Part shown: positions 9,499 through 18,991 of the stretch, in pieces
Numbering within the stretch: the stretch's first letter is position 1
How the letters are laid out: every line of letters starts with the position of its first letter
Assembly (NCBI RefSeq): GCF_000158475.2
Contig: NZ_KI392031.1
Coordinates: 1,080,444 to 1,144,443 of the forward strand
From: Oxalobacter paraformigenes
GTDB lineage: Bacteria > Pseudomonadota > Gammaproteobacteria > Burkholderiales > Burkholderiaceae_D
Reading direction: 5' to 3'
DNA: 64,000 nucleotides
Made by a program: the position numbers and the translations under genes
Notes under the pieces: generated by a model
Database searches by the model: none
Seen by the model: the letters and a program-made list of their open reading frames with translations, nothing else
Told to the model about the DNA's origin: nothing

Positions 9499-10287
9499 AT
9501 GAAAAAACTGGGATTTATCGGGATGGGAAACATGGCGTCCGCCATACTGCTGGGCGCTGTCAGGTCAGGTTTTTTAAAAGGGGAAGAATCCATCGCCTAC
9601 GACTTAAACGGTTTCAAGCTGGACGACCTGAACAAGAAATGCGGGATGGCCAAAGCCGCTTCGGCAGCCGAAGCGATCGACAACAGTGAGATCGTTTTGC
9701 TGGCTGTGAAACCGAAAATCGTGGAAAGCGTCCTGAACGAAAACCGCGACAGGCTGAAAAACAAGACCCTGCTGTCGGTGGCCGCCGGCTGGCAATACAG
9801 CCGCCTGCGCCGTTTTCTGGACAACTCCACCCATATTTGCGCCATCATGCCGAACACACCGGCCATGGTGGGCGAGGGCATGACGATTATCGAATCCACA
9901 AACGACCTGTCCCCGAAAGAACTGATTTTCACCCGCAAACTGTTCAGTGCACTGGGAGAAGTGGAAGAACTTTCCAGCGACCTGATGGGCATTGGGGGCA
10001 CCTTGTCCGGTTGCGGCCCCGCATGGGTTTTCATGATGATCGAGGCGCTGGCCGACGGCGCGGTCTATTACGGCTTGCCGCGAGACATCGCTTACAAGCT
10101 GGCCAGCCAGACGGTTCTCGGTTCCGGAAAAATGGCAAGAGACACCAAAACGCATCCCGGCAAACTGAAAGACGACGTCTGCTCGCCGGGCGGCATTACC
10201 ATTCGCGGCGTGAAAGCGCTTGAGGCAGGCGGATTGCGGATTGCAATGATGAATGCCATGGAAGCCGCATACAAAAAACCCGACTGA
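9499..10287 (+). CDS. proC: Pyrroline-5-carboxylate reductase
   Basis: ProC reduces pyrroline-5-carboxylate to proline with NAD(P)H. The 262-residue protein begins with the Rossmann motif LGFIGMGNMASAIL. It has the AVKPK segment, the IMPNTPAMVGEG motif and the C-terminal signature SPGGITIRGVKALEAGGLR. ATG 9499 is preferred over the overlapping GTG at 9496 because AAAGGA lies 6-7 nt upstream. Monocistronic in appearance: a hairpin follows 17 nt after the stop. Confidence 0.95.
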   Translation: MKKLGFIGMGNMASAILLGAVRSGFLKGEESIAYDLNGFKLDDLNKKCGMAKAASAAEAIDNSEIVLLAVKPKIVESVLNENRDRLKNKTLLSVAAGWQYSRLRRFLDNSTHICAIMPNTPAMVGEGMTIIESTNDLSPKELIFTRKLFSALGEVEELSSDLMGIGGTLSGCGPAWVFMMIEALADGAVYYGLPRDIAYKLASQTVLGSGKMARDTKTHPGKLKDDVCSPGGITIRGVKALEAGGLRIAMMNAMEAAYKKPD

Positions 10288-10304
10288 TTGCCGGAACGGT
10301 AAAA

Positions 10305-10331
10305 GAATGGCCAAAACCCTTTTGGCCATTC
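10305..10331 (+). terminator. Hairpin after proC
   Basis: GAATGGCCAAAA and TTTTGGCCATTC form a 12 bp perfect stem with a 3-nt loop. No strong U tract follows, so termination on this strand is probable rather than certain. Confidence 0.55.
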
Positions 10332-10457
10332 CCCCGGATTTTCCTGCGCCTGCGCTCAGAAAGTCTGCACGCATTCCACAACAGACGATGGCGTCGTCCC
10401 CGGTTTTGCCGAAGAAACGATACCGTTCCGACAATCTGAACAATCAAGGATAAACGA

Positions 10458-11684
10458 ATGGCCTGCTCATTAGGAAATATTTCCACGCTCTTGAAACTTC
10501 GTCCGTTCTTCAGACCTCGTATTCTTCCTGTTCTTTTTATCTTCTGGACCCTGCCTGTCCTGGCAAATTCCGCCATTTTCCAACCTGCGGATGAGTCAGT
10601 AGAACCGGTTCGGGAGGATGCTCATTCTGTCTGTGTTGTAAAATGGGCAACACGGCAAGGAAACAGTCCGGCAGAAAACCGTGAATTGCTGTCATGGTGT
10701 CAAAAAGCGGCTGAACACGGAAAAGCAGCTGCCCAGAATATCCTGGGCAATATTTACTTAAAGGGCATAGGTACCCCCAAAGATTCCCGTAAAGCCGTCT
10801 TCTGGTATAAAAAAGCGGCCGATCAGGGATATGCATGGGCACAAACCATGCTCGGCAATGCCTTTTACGATGGAGACGGAATCGAAAAAGACTTTCACAA
10901 GGCCATTTTATGGTGGAACAAAGCCGCCCTTCAAAACGACGTCCTGGCGTACTATAATCTCGGTCTTGCTTATCGCTATGGAAAAGGCGTCGAAAAAAAC
11001 CCGCATACCGCCTTTTTCTGGTGGGAAAAAGCAGCCGCACAGGATTACGCCTTGGCCCAGAATACCCTGGGATATGCCTATGAGAAAGGCATCGGAACCG
11101 AAAAAAATCCGGAAAAGGCGCTATTTTGGTGGAAAAAAGCCGCTGCACAAAACGATGCGGCAGCCCAATATAATCTGGGACGTGCTTACTTTTACGGCAG
11201 AGGAACCGAAAAAAACCCGGAAGAAGCTGTATTCTGGTTGCGTAAAGCGGCCGATCAGGAACAACCTTCAGCACAGGAATTGCTGGGTTTGGCCTATGAA
11301 AGGGGTGAGGGCATTGGAAAAGATCCGGACAAAGCCGTTTACTGGTACGAAAAAGCGTCGCTTAACGGCAGCGTAGCAGCCCAAACAAAACTTGGCCTGA
11401 CTTACCTGACTGATAACCGTAGTCCTGAAAACGATCAAAAAGGCATTTCATGGTTGAAAAAAGCCGCAAGACAAGGAGAAGCAAATGCCCAGGCAACTCT
11501 CGGTCTGGCTTATCTTTCCGGTCGCGGCGTTCCCCAAAACCGCTTTTATGCCTGTGCGATTTCTTGCCATGCCGCCAGCAAAACCCCGATAGCCGCCGCA
11601 TTGTGCAACGAATTGAAACACAAAATGACGCCCGAAGAAATCAGGCGTACCCGGCTCATTCAGGTGAAACCGCTTTTTGACTGA
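10458..11684 (+). CDS. Exported Sel1-like (TPR-related) repeat protein
   Basis: The 408-residue protein has an N-terminal signal sequence (residues about 18-36, ILPVLFIFWTLPVLANS). Eight tandem 36-residue Sel1 repeats follow from about residue 90 to 385. Each carries the pattern AQxxLGxAYxxGxGxxKDxxKAxxWxxKAA, for example AQNTLGYAYEKGIGTEKNPEK. Sel1 proteins act as scaffolds for protein contacts, often in envelope or host-interaction contexts. Repeat 7 is degenerate (TYLTDNRSPENDQKG) and the last is capped by Cys-containing helices. It stands alone between proC and recJ. Specific role unknown. Confidence 0.85.
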   Translation: MACSLGNISTLLKLRPFFRPRILPVLFIFWTLPVLANSAIFQPADESVEPVREDAHSVCVVKWATRQGNSPAENRELLSWCQKAAEHGKAAAQNILGNIYLKGIGTPKDSRKAVFWYKKAADQGYAWAQTMLGNAFYDGDGIEKDFHKAILWWNKAALQNDVLAYYNLGLAYRYGKGVEKNPHTAFFWWEKAAAQDYALAQNTLGYAYEKGIGTEKNPEKALFWWKKAAAQNDAAAQYNLGRAYFYGRGTEKNPEEAVFWLRKAADQEQPSAQELLGLAYERGEGIGKDPDKAVYWYEKASLNGSVAAQTKLGLTYLTDNRSPENDQKGISWLKKAARQGEANAQATLGLAYLSGRGVPQNRFYACAISCHAASKTPIAAALCNELKHKMTPEEIRRTRLIQVKPLFD

Positions 11685-11742
11685 AAGTGGGCCCGCCATC
11701 GATACACGATAAACCTTCACTCAGACCGAACGGAAAAAACGC

Positions 11743-13440
11743 TTATTCCAAACCTTCCGCGTGTTCGACAATGAGCTGGACAGACGTTTTGCCATTGTAT
11801 TCGTTGGCGTCCAGCCGGTAGGCCAGCCTGACACGCCGGGGCAAAAGCTCGGTACTGCCGAACCGGATAGCCGTATAGTAACGGTCGTTTTTTTGCAGTT
11901 GCAGTCTTGAATGCCGGTCTTTCAGGATACGCTGGTTGATTACCGTGAACTCGTCGCAGAAAAGCGGGGGTGGAAAACCGTGGCCCCATACCTGCGTTTC
12001 CAGCAATTCGATGAAATCCAGACTGAAACAGTCGTCGTCAAGGGAACCGTCCGTTTCGATCTGGCGCTCTAGCTGCGTCTGCGTCAGCCACTCACGCGCG
12101 ACTGCCTCGAACGCTTCGGAAAAAGCGTCGAATCCGCCGGATCGCAAGGTCAGGCCGGCCGCCATCGCATGGCCGCCAAACTGGACGATCAGGCCGGGAT
12201 GCCGCTTGGCGATCAGATCCAGGGCATCGCGCAAATGGAATTCCGGAATGGATCGTCCCGATCCGCGGATTTCCCCATCCTTGCCGGTGGCAAAGGCCAT
12301 TGTCGGCCGGAAATGCTTCTCCTTGATGCGGGAAGCCAGAATGCCGATAATGCCCTGATGCCAGTCTTCCGACAGCACGCAGAGGGTGGCCCGGTTCTCC
12401 GGATGGACTTTGGCGATTTTCTCCCGCGCCTCGATGCGCATATCCGCCTCGATTTCCCGCCGCTCGATATTGATCCGGTTCAGTTCTTCCGCCATCTGAA
12501 AAGCACGGGATTCATCATCGGTCAAAAGGCATTCAATGCCCAGCCCCATGTCCGACAGACGGCCCGCGGCGTTCAGTCGGGGACCGACGGCAAAACCCAG
12601 ATCGAAAGACGACGCTTTCCGGAAATCCCGTCCGGAAACGCGGAAGAGGGCGGCTACACCGGCCTGCATGACGCCCGAACGGATACGGCGCAGGCCCTGC
12701 GCCACCAGAATCCGGTTATTCGCATCCAGCCTGACCACATCGGCAAATGTCCCCAGCGCGACCAGATCGAGCAAATGGTCAAGCCGGGGTTGCGTTTTTT
12801 CATCGAACACCTTCCGTCGCCGCATTTCGGCTCTCAGGGCCAGCAATACATAAAACATGACGCCGACGCCAGCCAGACTTTTGCTGGGAAACGTGCAGTC
12901 CGGCTGATTGGGATTGACGACAATGCAGTTTTTCGGCAATTCGTCACCCGGCAAATGATGGTCTGTTACCAGCACGTCCATTTGCAGCTCAACCGCCCGC
13001 CCGATGCCTTCCAGACTGGCAATACCGTTATCGACCGTGACCAGCACGTCGGTTGCATGCTGTTTTTTCGCTTCGTCCACAATGGCCGGCGTCAGTCCGT
13101 AACCGTTGTCGAACCGGTTCGGAACCATATAATCAGCCTGTGCGCCCAGCAGTTTCAGGCCACGCAAGGCCAGGGCGCAGGCCGTTGCCCCGTCACAGTC
13201 GTAATCCGCAACGACCGTGATCTTCCTGCCAAGAGCAATGGCATCCGCCAGAAAAGAAGCGGCCCGGTCAATATGAAGCAGACGCCCCGGAGGAATCAGG
13301 CCGGAAAGCCCGGTGGACAATTCGGCAGGGTCGGAAATGCCGCGCGCGGCAAAAATCCGGGCGAGAACGGGATGGACTCCTGTACGGCACAAATCCTGAA
13401 AAGCTTTGGCGGGGAAAGAACGGACGACGATTCGGGTCAT
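11743..13440 (-). CDS. recJ: Single-stranded-DNA-specific 5'-3' exonuclease RecJ
   Basis: RecJ degrades ssDNA 5'-3' in RecF-pathway recombination and repair. The 565-residue protein shows the DHH phosphoesterase core: VVADYDCDGATACAL near residue 75, TDHHLPGDELP near 155, and the DHHA1 part with GGHAMAAGLTLR around residue 420. The C-terminal third is an OB-like domain, consistent with full-length bacterial RecJ. It is divergent from lolC with a 270 bp gap. Confidence 0.95.
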   Translation of the reverse strand: MTRIVVRSFPAKAFQDLCRTGVHPVLARIFAARGISDPAELSTGLSGLIPPGRLLHIDRAASFLADAIALGRKITVVADYDCDGATACALALRGLKLLGAQADYMVPNRFDNGYGLTPAIVDEAKKQHATDVLVTVDNGIASLEGIGRAVELQMDVLVTDHHLPGDELPKNCIVVNPNQPDCTFPSKSLAGVGVMFYVLLALRAEMRRRKVFDEKTQPRLDHLLDLVALGTFADVVRLDANNRILVAQGLRRIRSGVMQAGVAALFRVSGRDFRKASSFDLGFAVGPRLNAAGRLSDMGLGIECLLTDDESRAFQMAEELNRINIERREIEADMRIEAREKIAKVHPENRATLCVLSEDWHQGIIGILASRIKEKHFRPTMAFATGKDGEIRGSGRSIPEFHLRDALDLIAKRHPGLIVQFGGHAMAAGLTLRSGGFDAFSEAFEAVAREWLTQTQLERQIETDGSLDDDCFSLDFIELLETQVWGHGFPPPLFCDEFTVINQRILKDRHSRLQLQKNDRYYTAIRFGSTELLPRRVRLAYRLDANEYNGKTSVQLIVEHAEGLE

Positions 13441-13709
13441 GACTGCAAAATTTCATTCGGGCGGATACGGGAATGAAGAAGGAACGGCCAGACCCATACC
13501 GCAAAGACCGTATTCTCGCACTATTTCGTGCTCCCGTGAAACTTTTCAGCCAGGGTTTTGTCATTGCCATCCTGGATCAGGGCGTTTGTCCGGGCGCAGG
13601 CGGCCCGGTTTTCGCAACAGCCCTGCGATAAAGCAAGCCGATTGCCGATCCGTGTGTGACGACACACCGAATATATGGCAAACTGTGCCATCTCGATGGG
13701 GGAATCACG

Positions 13710-14978
13710 TTGAAAATTTTTTCCAATCTGCCGTTTGAATGGCTTGTCGGACTGCGTTATCTCCGTTCCGGCAAACGCAGCGGCCGCAACCGGTTCATTT
13801 CATTCATTTCGCTGATATCCATGACGGGCATCGCACTGGGCGTCGCTGCCCTGATTATTGTCATGTCCGTCATGAACGGCTTCCAGAAAGAAGTCCGCGA
13901 CCGGATGCTGTCGGTCTTGCCGCATATCGAAGTCCAGGATATTTACGGATCGCTTCCCGACTGGCGGAAAACAGCCGAAACCGCCAGGCAGAACCCGGAA
14001 GTGACCGGCACCGCACCCTATGTCATCGGTCAGGCGCTGGTCACCCGCAACGACACGATGCGTGGCGTCATCGTGCGCGGCATCGAACCGAAAGAAGAAC
14101 CCAACGTCTCCGAAATCGCCCGCCAGTTCATTGCCGGCAAACTGGGCGATCTGCAACCGGACTCCTTCAACATCGCCATCGGCAAGGAACTGGCCCGCAT
14201 GCTGCGCATCGGCCCCGGCGACAAACTGACGGTCGTCATTCCGCAAGGGCAGGTCACGCCTGCCGGCGTATTGCCGCGCCTGAAACAGTTCACGGTCTCC
14301 GGCATATTCGAGGCCGGTCATTTTGAATTCGATTCCACGCTCGCGTTCGTCAACATGGAAGACGCCATGCGCATGTTCAGGACAAACGCACCAACCGGAT
14401 TGCGCATTCAAATCAAGGACATGCAGGAAGCTCCTCAGGTAGCGCATGAAATCGGTCTCCTGCTTTCCGACGACGACGTCATCGTGCGCGACTGGTCGAA
14501 ACAGAACCGCAACTGGTTCGCGGCCGTCCAGACCGAAAAGAAAATGATGTTCATCATCCTCATGCTGATCATTGCGGTTGCCACCTTCAATCTGGTCTCG
14601 ACACTCGTCATGACCGTCACCGAAAAACAGGCCGATATCGCCATATTGCGCACGCTCGGCGCCTCGCCCCGTTCGATCATGAAAATTTTCATGATACAGG
14701 GAGCGCTGGCCGGCATCTTCGGAACGCTGATCGGGCTGGGATTCGGCATGCTGGTGGCCGTCAACATCGACGTCATCGTCCCCTTCATCGAACGGCTTTT
14801 CGGTTTCCAGTTCCTGCCGAAAGACATTTACCTGATCAGTTCCCTGCCGTCCGATCTGCGTCTGACGGATGTGCTGGTCATCGGCGGCGCATCCATCGTC
14901 CTGTCTTTCCTGGCGACCCTTTATCCCAGCTGGAGCGCCGCCAAGGTCAACCCCGCGGAGGCACTGCGTTATGAATGA
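13710..14978 (+). CDS. lolC: Lipoprotein-releasing ABC transporter permease, LolC/E family
   Basis: Inner-membrane subunit that extracts lipoproteins for delivery to LolA. The 422-residue version starts at TTG 13710 ([19 protein letters not shown]), 7 nt after GGGGGA. The ATG at 13656 would add 18 residues lacking similarity. Membrane helices are at about residues 24-50 and three more in the C-terminal third, flanking a periplasmic MacB-like domain; LAIRTLGA-type coupling helices appear as [16 protein letters not shown]. Only one permease gene is present, so the complex may be a homodimer or use a partner encoded elsewhere. It overlaps lolD by 8 nt. Confidence 0.93.
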   Translation: MKIFSNLPFEWLVGLRYLRSGKRSGRNRFISFISLISMTGIALGVAALIIVMSVMNGFQKEVRDRMLSVLPHIEVQDIYGSLPDWRKTAETARQNPEVTGTAPYVIGQALVTRNDTMRGVIVRGIEPKEEPNVSEIARQFIAGKLGDLQPDSFNIAIGKELARMLRIGPGDKLTVVIPQGQVTPAGVLPRLKQFTVSGIFEAGHFEFDSTLAFVNMEDAMRMFRTNAPTGLRIQIKDMQEAPQVAHEIGLLLSDDDVIVRDWSKQNRNWFAAVQTEKKMMFIILMLIIAVATFNLVSTLVMTVTEKQADIAILRTLGASPRSIMKIFMIQGALAGIFGTLIGLGFGMLVAVNIDVIVPFIERLFGFQFLPKDIYLISSLPSDLRLTDVLVIGGASIVLSFLATLYPSWSAAKVNPAEALRYE

Positions 14979-15657
14979 AACCGTTTTGGCGTGCGAAGGA
15001 CTGTGCAAAACGTTCCGGCAGGGAAACTATACCGTCAACGTGTTAAACGACATCCGCTTTGAAGTCAGGGCGGGAGAGCGTATTGCCATTGTCGGCGCGT
15101 CCGGTTCCGGCAAATCGACGCTCCTGCATTTGCTGGGCGGACTCGATACGCCCACCGCCGGGTCCGTCACGCTTGGCGGCCGGAATCTCGCCAATCTGAA
15201 CGAAACGCGGCGCGGCGAATTGCGCAACCGGGCGCTGGGCTTCGTTTACCAGTTCCACCATCTGTTGCCCGAATTTTCGGCGCTGGACAACGTCGCCATG
15301 CCGCTGATGATCCGCCGGGAAAACCGCGCGGCGGCACAGCAAGCGGCCCGTGCGATCCTTTCGCGCGTCGGGCTCGACAACCGCGTCATCCACGTGCCGG
15401 GTGAACTTTCCGGCGGCGAACGGCAACGCGTCGCGCTGGCACGCGCGCTCGTCACCCATCCAGCCTGCGTGCTGGCAGATGAACCGACCGGCAATCTGGA
15501 CCGGCCGACGGCACAGCAGATATTCGACCTGATGCTGGAACTCTCGACCACCCTGAAAATCGCTTTCGTCATCGTCACGCATGATAGCGATCTGGCCGGA
15601 CGCTGCGACAAAATTTACCGCATGTCGGAAAAAGGCCTGCAAAAATTATCCGGATAA
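14971..15657 (+). CDS. lolD: Lipoprotein-releasing ABC transporter ATP-binding protein
   Basis: ATPase that powers the Lol transporter. The 228-residue product has Walker [11 protein letters not shown]-loop [17 protein letters not shown], signature [15 protein letters not shown], Walker [13 protein letters not shown] and H-loop VTHD, all in order. The [13 protein letters not shown] segment is characteristic of LolD. The start at 14971 lies inside the last codons of lolC, giving translational coupling. A longer frame from 14869 would run over lolC and is not used. Confidence 0.95.
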   Translation: MNETVLACEGLCKTFRQGNYTVNVLNDIRFEVRAGERIAIVGASGSGKSTLLHLLGGLDTPTAGSVTLGGRNLANLNETRRGELRNRALGFVYQFHHLLPEFSALDNVAMPLMIRRENRAAAQQAARAILSRVGLDNRVIHVPGELSGGERQRVALARALVTHPACVLADEPTGNLDRPTAQQIFDLMLELSTTLKIAFVIVTHDSDLAGRCDKIYRMSEKGLQKLSG

Positions 15658-15699
15658 GTTAAATTAGACTGGGATTTTTTATTGGCGACACTTCCAGCC

Positions 15700-16506
15700 A
15701 TGTGGATTGATACGCATTGCCATCTTGATGCCTCCGAATTTGCGGGACGGGAACGGCAAATCGCCAGCGACGCCGGGAAACTGGGCATCGCTCACCTGGT
15801 CGTTCCCTCCGTCGATCGCGCCAGTTTCGGCCGGGTCGCGACGCTGGCGCATGCCTGCACCAACTGTTCCTATGCACTCGGCATCCATCCCATGTACGTG
15901 CCGCACAGCACCGAAGACGATCTGGCCGCCCTTGAAAACGCCCTTGCCGAAGGAATGTCCGATCCCCGTCTTGTCGCCATCGGTGAAATCGGACTCGACT
16001 TTTATGTTCCCGAACTGGCGGAATCGCCCCTGCGCGAAAAACAGGAACATTTTCTGGTCGAACAGCTGAAAATGGCGAAAAAACATGAATTGCCCGTTTT
16101 GCTGCATACCCGGCGTTCGGTCGATACGGTCATGAAACACCTGAGACAGCAGGGCATCCGCAAGGGAATCGCCCATGCGTTCAGCGGCAGTTTCCAGCAG
16201 GCCGATGCATTCATCAATCAGGGTTTCAAAATCAGTTTCTGCGGAACCTGCACCTATGAACGGGCCCGGCAATTGCGCAAACTGGCCGCAGAACTGCCCA
16301 TCGGCACGATCGTCGTCGAGACCGATGCGCCCGATCTGCCGCCGGTCTGGAAAAACCGGAAGGAAAACAGCCCGCTGGAACTGCCGCGCATCGGTGAGGC
16401 CATTGCTGCCTTGCGCGGCATTTCACCCGATGAACTGGCTGAACGTACCTGCCGCAATGCCGCAGAAGCCATCCCGCGGCTGGCTCCATTATTGACGAAA
16501 GGATAA
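15700..16506 (+). CDS. TatD-family metal-dependent hydrolase (second paralogue)
   Basis: TIM-barrel hydrolase with the metal ligands of the TatD family: DTHCHLD at residues 4-10, GEIGLDFY, LLHTRRSVD, HAFSGS and ETDAPDLPP. ATG 15700 is chosen so that the HxH motif stands at the N-terminus; TTG 15682 would add six residues. The 268-residue length is normal. The LPPxW ending of the last motif points to the YjjV-like branch rather than the YcfH branch of the copy at 4704. It follows lolD by 42 nt, and its stop is immediately followed by the comEC start. Confidence 0.92.
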   Translation: MWIDTHCHLDASEFAGRERQIASDAGKLGIAHLVVPSVDRASFGRVATLAHACTNCSYALGIHPMYVPHSTEDDLAALENALAEGMSDPRLVAIGEIGLDFYVPELAESPLREKQEHFLVEQLKMAKKHELPVLLHTRRSVDTVMKHLRQQGIRKGIAHAFSGSFQQADAFINQGFKISFCGTCTYERARQLRKLAAELPIGTIVVETDAPDLPPVWKNRKENSPLELPRIGEAIAALRGISPDELAERTCRNAAEAIPRLAPLLTKG

Positions 16507-18936
16507 ATGCAAAGTGCGATTGTCGGCTTCATCCTCGGCATAGCATGGCTCCAGCGACAATCCACACTTCCCAATAAACCCTTTCTTTTCGGCCTTGGCG
16601 TTCTTGCCGTCCTTCTTTTTTCCCTGTCGTTTCTGCCGGCCCTGATCCGGCGTTATCCTCTGGCAAATCCTGTGTTGAGGCTGGCGGCCGGAACCGCTTT
16701 CGGCATCTTCTGGTCATCGCTGCTTGCCCTTCACACACTGGCCCAAAACCTGCCGGAACCCCTGGAAAACAAAAATCTGGTCGTGACCGGAACGGTGTCC
16801 AGTCTGCCGCAAGCCGACGATGGAGGCGTCCGTTTCCAATTCCGCACCGAAAAGGCGGTTTATCAGAACCGGCGCGTCCTCATTCCCGACAACATCCTGC
16901 TTTCATGGAAGGACAGTCATGCCGCTTTCATCGGAAAAAGGGCAAGGAATGTGCTGCCCGGCCAGAAATGGCAATTCAATGTGCGCCTGAAGCGACCGCA
17001 TGGCCCCGCCAATCCCGACGGCTTCGATTACGAACTCTGGCTCTTTGAACAGGGCATCCGCGCCACCGGTCACGTCAACACCGACGTCCGGTTGCCTGAC
17101 CCAAACGAACTGGTCGATACTTTCGTATTCACGCCGATGAACGCGATCAACGCGATCCGCCAGAAACTTCGGGAACGGATTTACCGTGCCTTGCCGGATG
17201 GCGAATACGCCGGCGTCATCGTCGCACTGGTAATCGGCGAGCAAAAAGCCATTTCCCGTTCGGACTGGGAAATCTTCAACCGGACCGGCATTTCCCACCT
17301 CGTTGCCATTTCCGGCCTTCACATCACCCTAGTGTCCGGCCTTTTCGCCGGACTGGTCAGCGCACTCTGGCGACGTTCCTTTTTCACGAAAAAGCAATTG
17401 CCCCTTCTGCTTCCTGCCCAGAAAGCCGCCGCTATCGCGGGTGTGGGCATGGCGCTCCTCTATGTCGCGCTGGCCGGTTTCGGCATTCCGGCCAGAAGAA
17501 CGCTTTGCATGATCGTCATCGTTGCCCTGGCATTGTGGACAGGCCGCCTGACCCGTTTTTCCCATGTCCTTCTGGCAGCGGCCGGCGTCGTTCTGCTTTT
17601 TGACCCCCTTGCCCTGATGAAACCGGGTTTCTGGCTCTCGTTTGTTGCAGTCGGAACCATCCTGTATGCGACGGCAGACAGAACCCGCCGCTTGCCTGAA
17701 AAAGACAGCCGTTTCAGCCGGTTGCGCCATATCCTCGGTTCAGCCGCCCGCACCCAGTGGGCCGTCACCATCGGTCTCGTTCCCCTGACCATGCTGTTTT
17801 TCGGCCGCGTTTCCCTGATCGGGCCGCTTGCGAACGCCCTTGCCATTCCTGTGGTCTCCCTGTTCGTCACGCCACTGGCCCTGCTCGGCAGCGTCCTGCC
17901 GTCACCGTTAATCAACCTTGTTCTGACGGTCGTTCATTTTGCCATTCAAACCCTTGCAGATATTCTCGAATGGCTCGGTTTTCTGCCATTTGCCGTCTGG
18001 TCCGCACCGGTTCCGTCTTTTTACCTCATCATTTTCGCTCTGGCGGGAACGCTCTGGATGCTGGCGCCGAAAGGCTGGCCGTTCCGGGGGCTGGGCCTGC
18101 TTTGCTGGCTGCCGCTTTTCCTTTCCGCGCCGGCCCATCCCGGTTACGGCGAAGCGTGGATTACCGTACTGGACGTAGGGCAGGGAAGCGCCGTTCTGGT
18201 CGAAACGCAAAAACACCGGCTCCTGTTCGATACCGGCCCGCGCTGGTCGGCCAATGCCAGTGCGGCTGAAAGCGTCATTTATCCCTATCTGAAATCCCGG
18301 GGAACAGACCGGCTGGACACGATCGTGGTTTCCCACGGAGACAACGATCATTCCGGCGGCCTGCTCGCGTTGACAGGAAAACTGCCGGTTGACGAAGTCC
18401 TGTCCTCCATGCCGCCGGATTCCCTTCTGGTCAGGATTCTTCCCGTCCACCGGCCCTGTCTGGCCGGGCAACAGTGGGAATGGGAAGGCATCCGTTTCGA
18501 GATGCTGTATCCGGCAAGCGACGACTATCTGGACGACAATCATAAAACCAACAACCTGAGCTGTGTCCTCAAAGTGGCCACGCCAAAATACGCGATGCTT
18601 CTGACAGGCGATATCGAAAGCGGCGAGGAACGCGAATTGGTCAACCGCTATCCGGACAAACTGAAAGCCGACATTCTTCTTGCTCCGCATCACGGCAGCC
18701 AAACCTCATCGACATGGCCGTTCCTGTTTTCCGTCAAACCACGCTTCGCCGTCTTCCAGACCGGCTACCTCAACCGTTACGGCCATCCGGCAAAACGGGC
18801 TGTCGACCGTTATGGCCTGCTGGATATCCGGACTTACCGGACAGACCGGGATGGCGCGATTGTTTTTGAAATGGGCAATACGCTTGAATCCGGAAGTTGT
18901 CGCGAACGCCAGACACGTTATTGGAAAACCCGCTGA
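16507..18936 (+). CDS. comEC: DNA internalisation-related competence protein ComEC/Rec2
   Basis: Polytopic inner-membrane channel for transforming ssDNA. The 809-residue protein contains an N-terminal DUF4131/OB region (about 30-200), the competence domain (about 220-500) with HLVAISGLHITLVSGL and GFGIPARRTLCMI, and a C-terminal metallo-beta-lactamase-like domain from about residue 550. That domain has DVGQGSAVLVET, VVSHGDNDHSGG, LLTGDIESGEE and LAPHHGSQTSST. All parts expected of an intact ComEC are present, so natural competence is possible. It is probably co-transcribed with lolC-lolD-tatD. Confidence 0.93.
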   Translation: MQSAIVGFILGIAWLQRQSTLPNKPFLFGLGVLAVLLFSLSFLPALIRRYPLANPVLRLAAGTAFGIFWSSLLALHTLAQNLPEPLENKNLVVTGTVSSLPQADDGGVRFQFRTEKAVYQNRRVLIPDNILLSWKDSHAAFIGKRARNVLPGQKWQFNVRLKRPHGPANPDGFDYELWLFEQGIRATGHVNTDVRLPDPNELVDTFVFTPMNAINAIRQKLRERIYRALPDGEYAGVIVALVIGEQKAISRSDWEIFNRTGISHLVAISGLHITLVSGLFAGLVSALWRRSFFTKKQLPLLLPAQKAAAIAGVGMALLYVALAGFGIPARRTLCMIVIVALALWTGRLTRFSHVLLAAAGVVLLFDPLALMKPGFWLSFVAVGTILYATADRTRRLPEKDSRFSRLRHILGSAARTQWAVTIGLVPLTMLFFGRVSLIGPLANALAIPVVSLFVTPLALLGSVLPSPLINLVLTVVHFAIQTLADILEWLGFLPFAVWSAPVPSFYLIIFALAGTLWMLAPKGWPFRGLGLLCWLPLFLSAPAHPGYGEAWITVLDVGQGSAVLVETQKHRLLFDTGPRWSANASAAESVIYPYLKSRGTDRLDTIVVSHGDNDHSGGLLALTGKLPVDEVLSSMPPDSLLVRILPVHRPCLAGQQWEWEGIRFEMLYPASDDYLDDNHKTNNLSCVLKVATPKYAMLLTGDIESGEERELVNRYPDKLKADILLAPHHGSQTSSTWPFLFSVKPRFAVFQTGYLNRYGHPAKRAVDRYGLLDIRTYRTDRDGAIVFEMGNTLESGSCRERQTRYWKTR

Positions 18937-18991
18937 AACGGCGAAAAAATTTCCCGGATTGAACATTTCACCTCTTTGAAATCCAACGCTC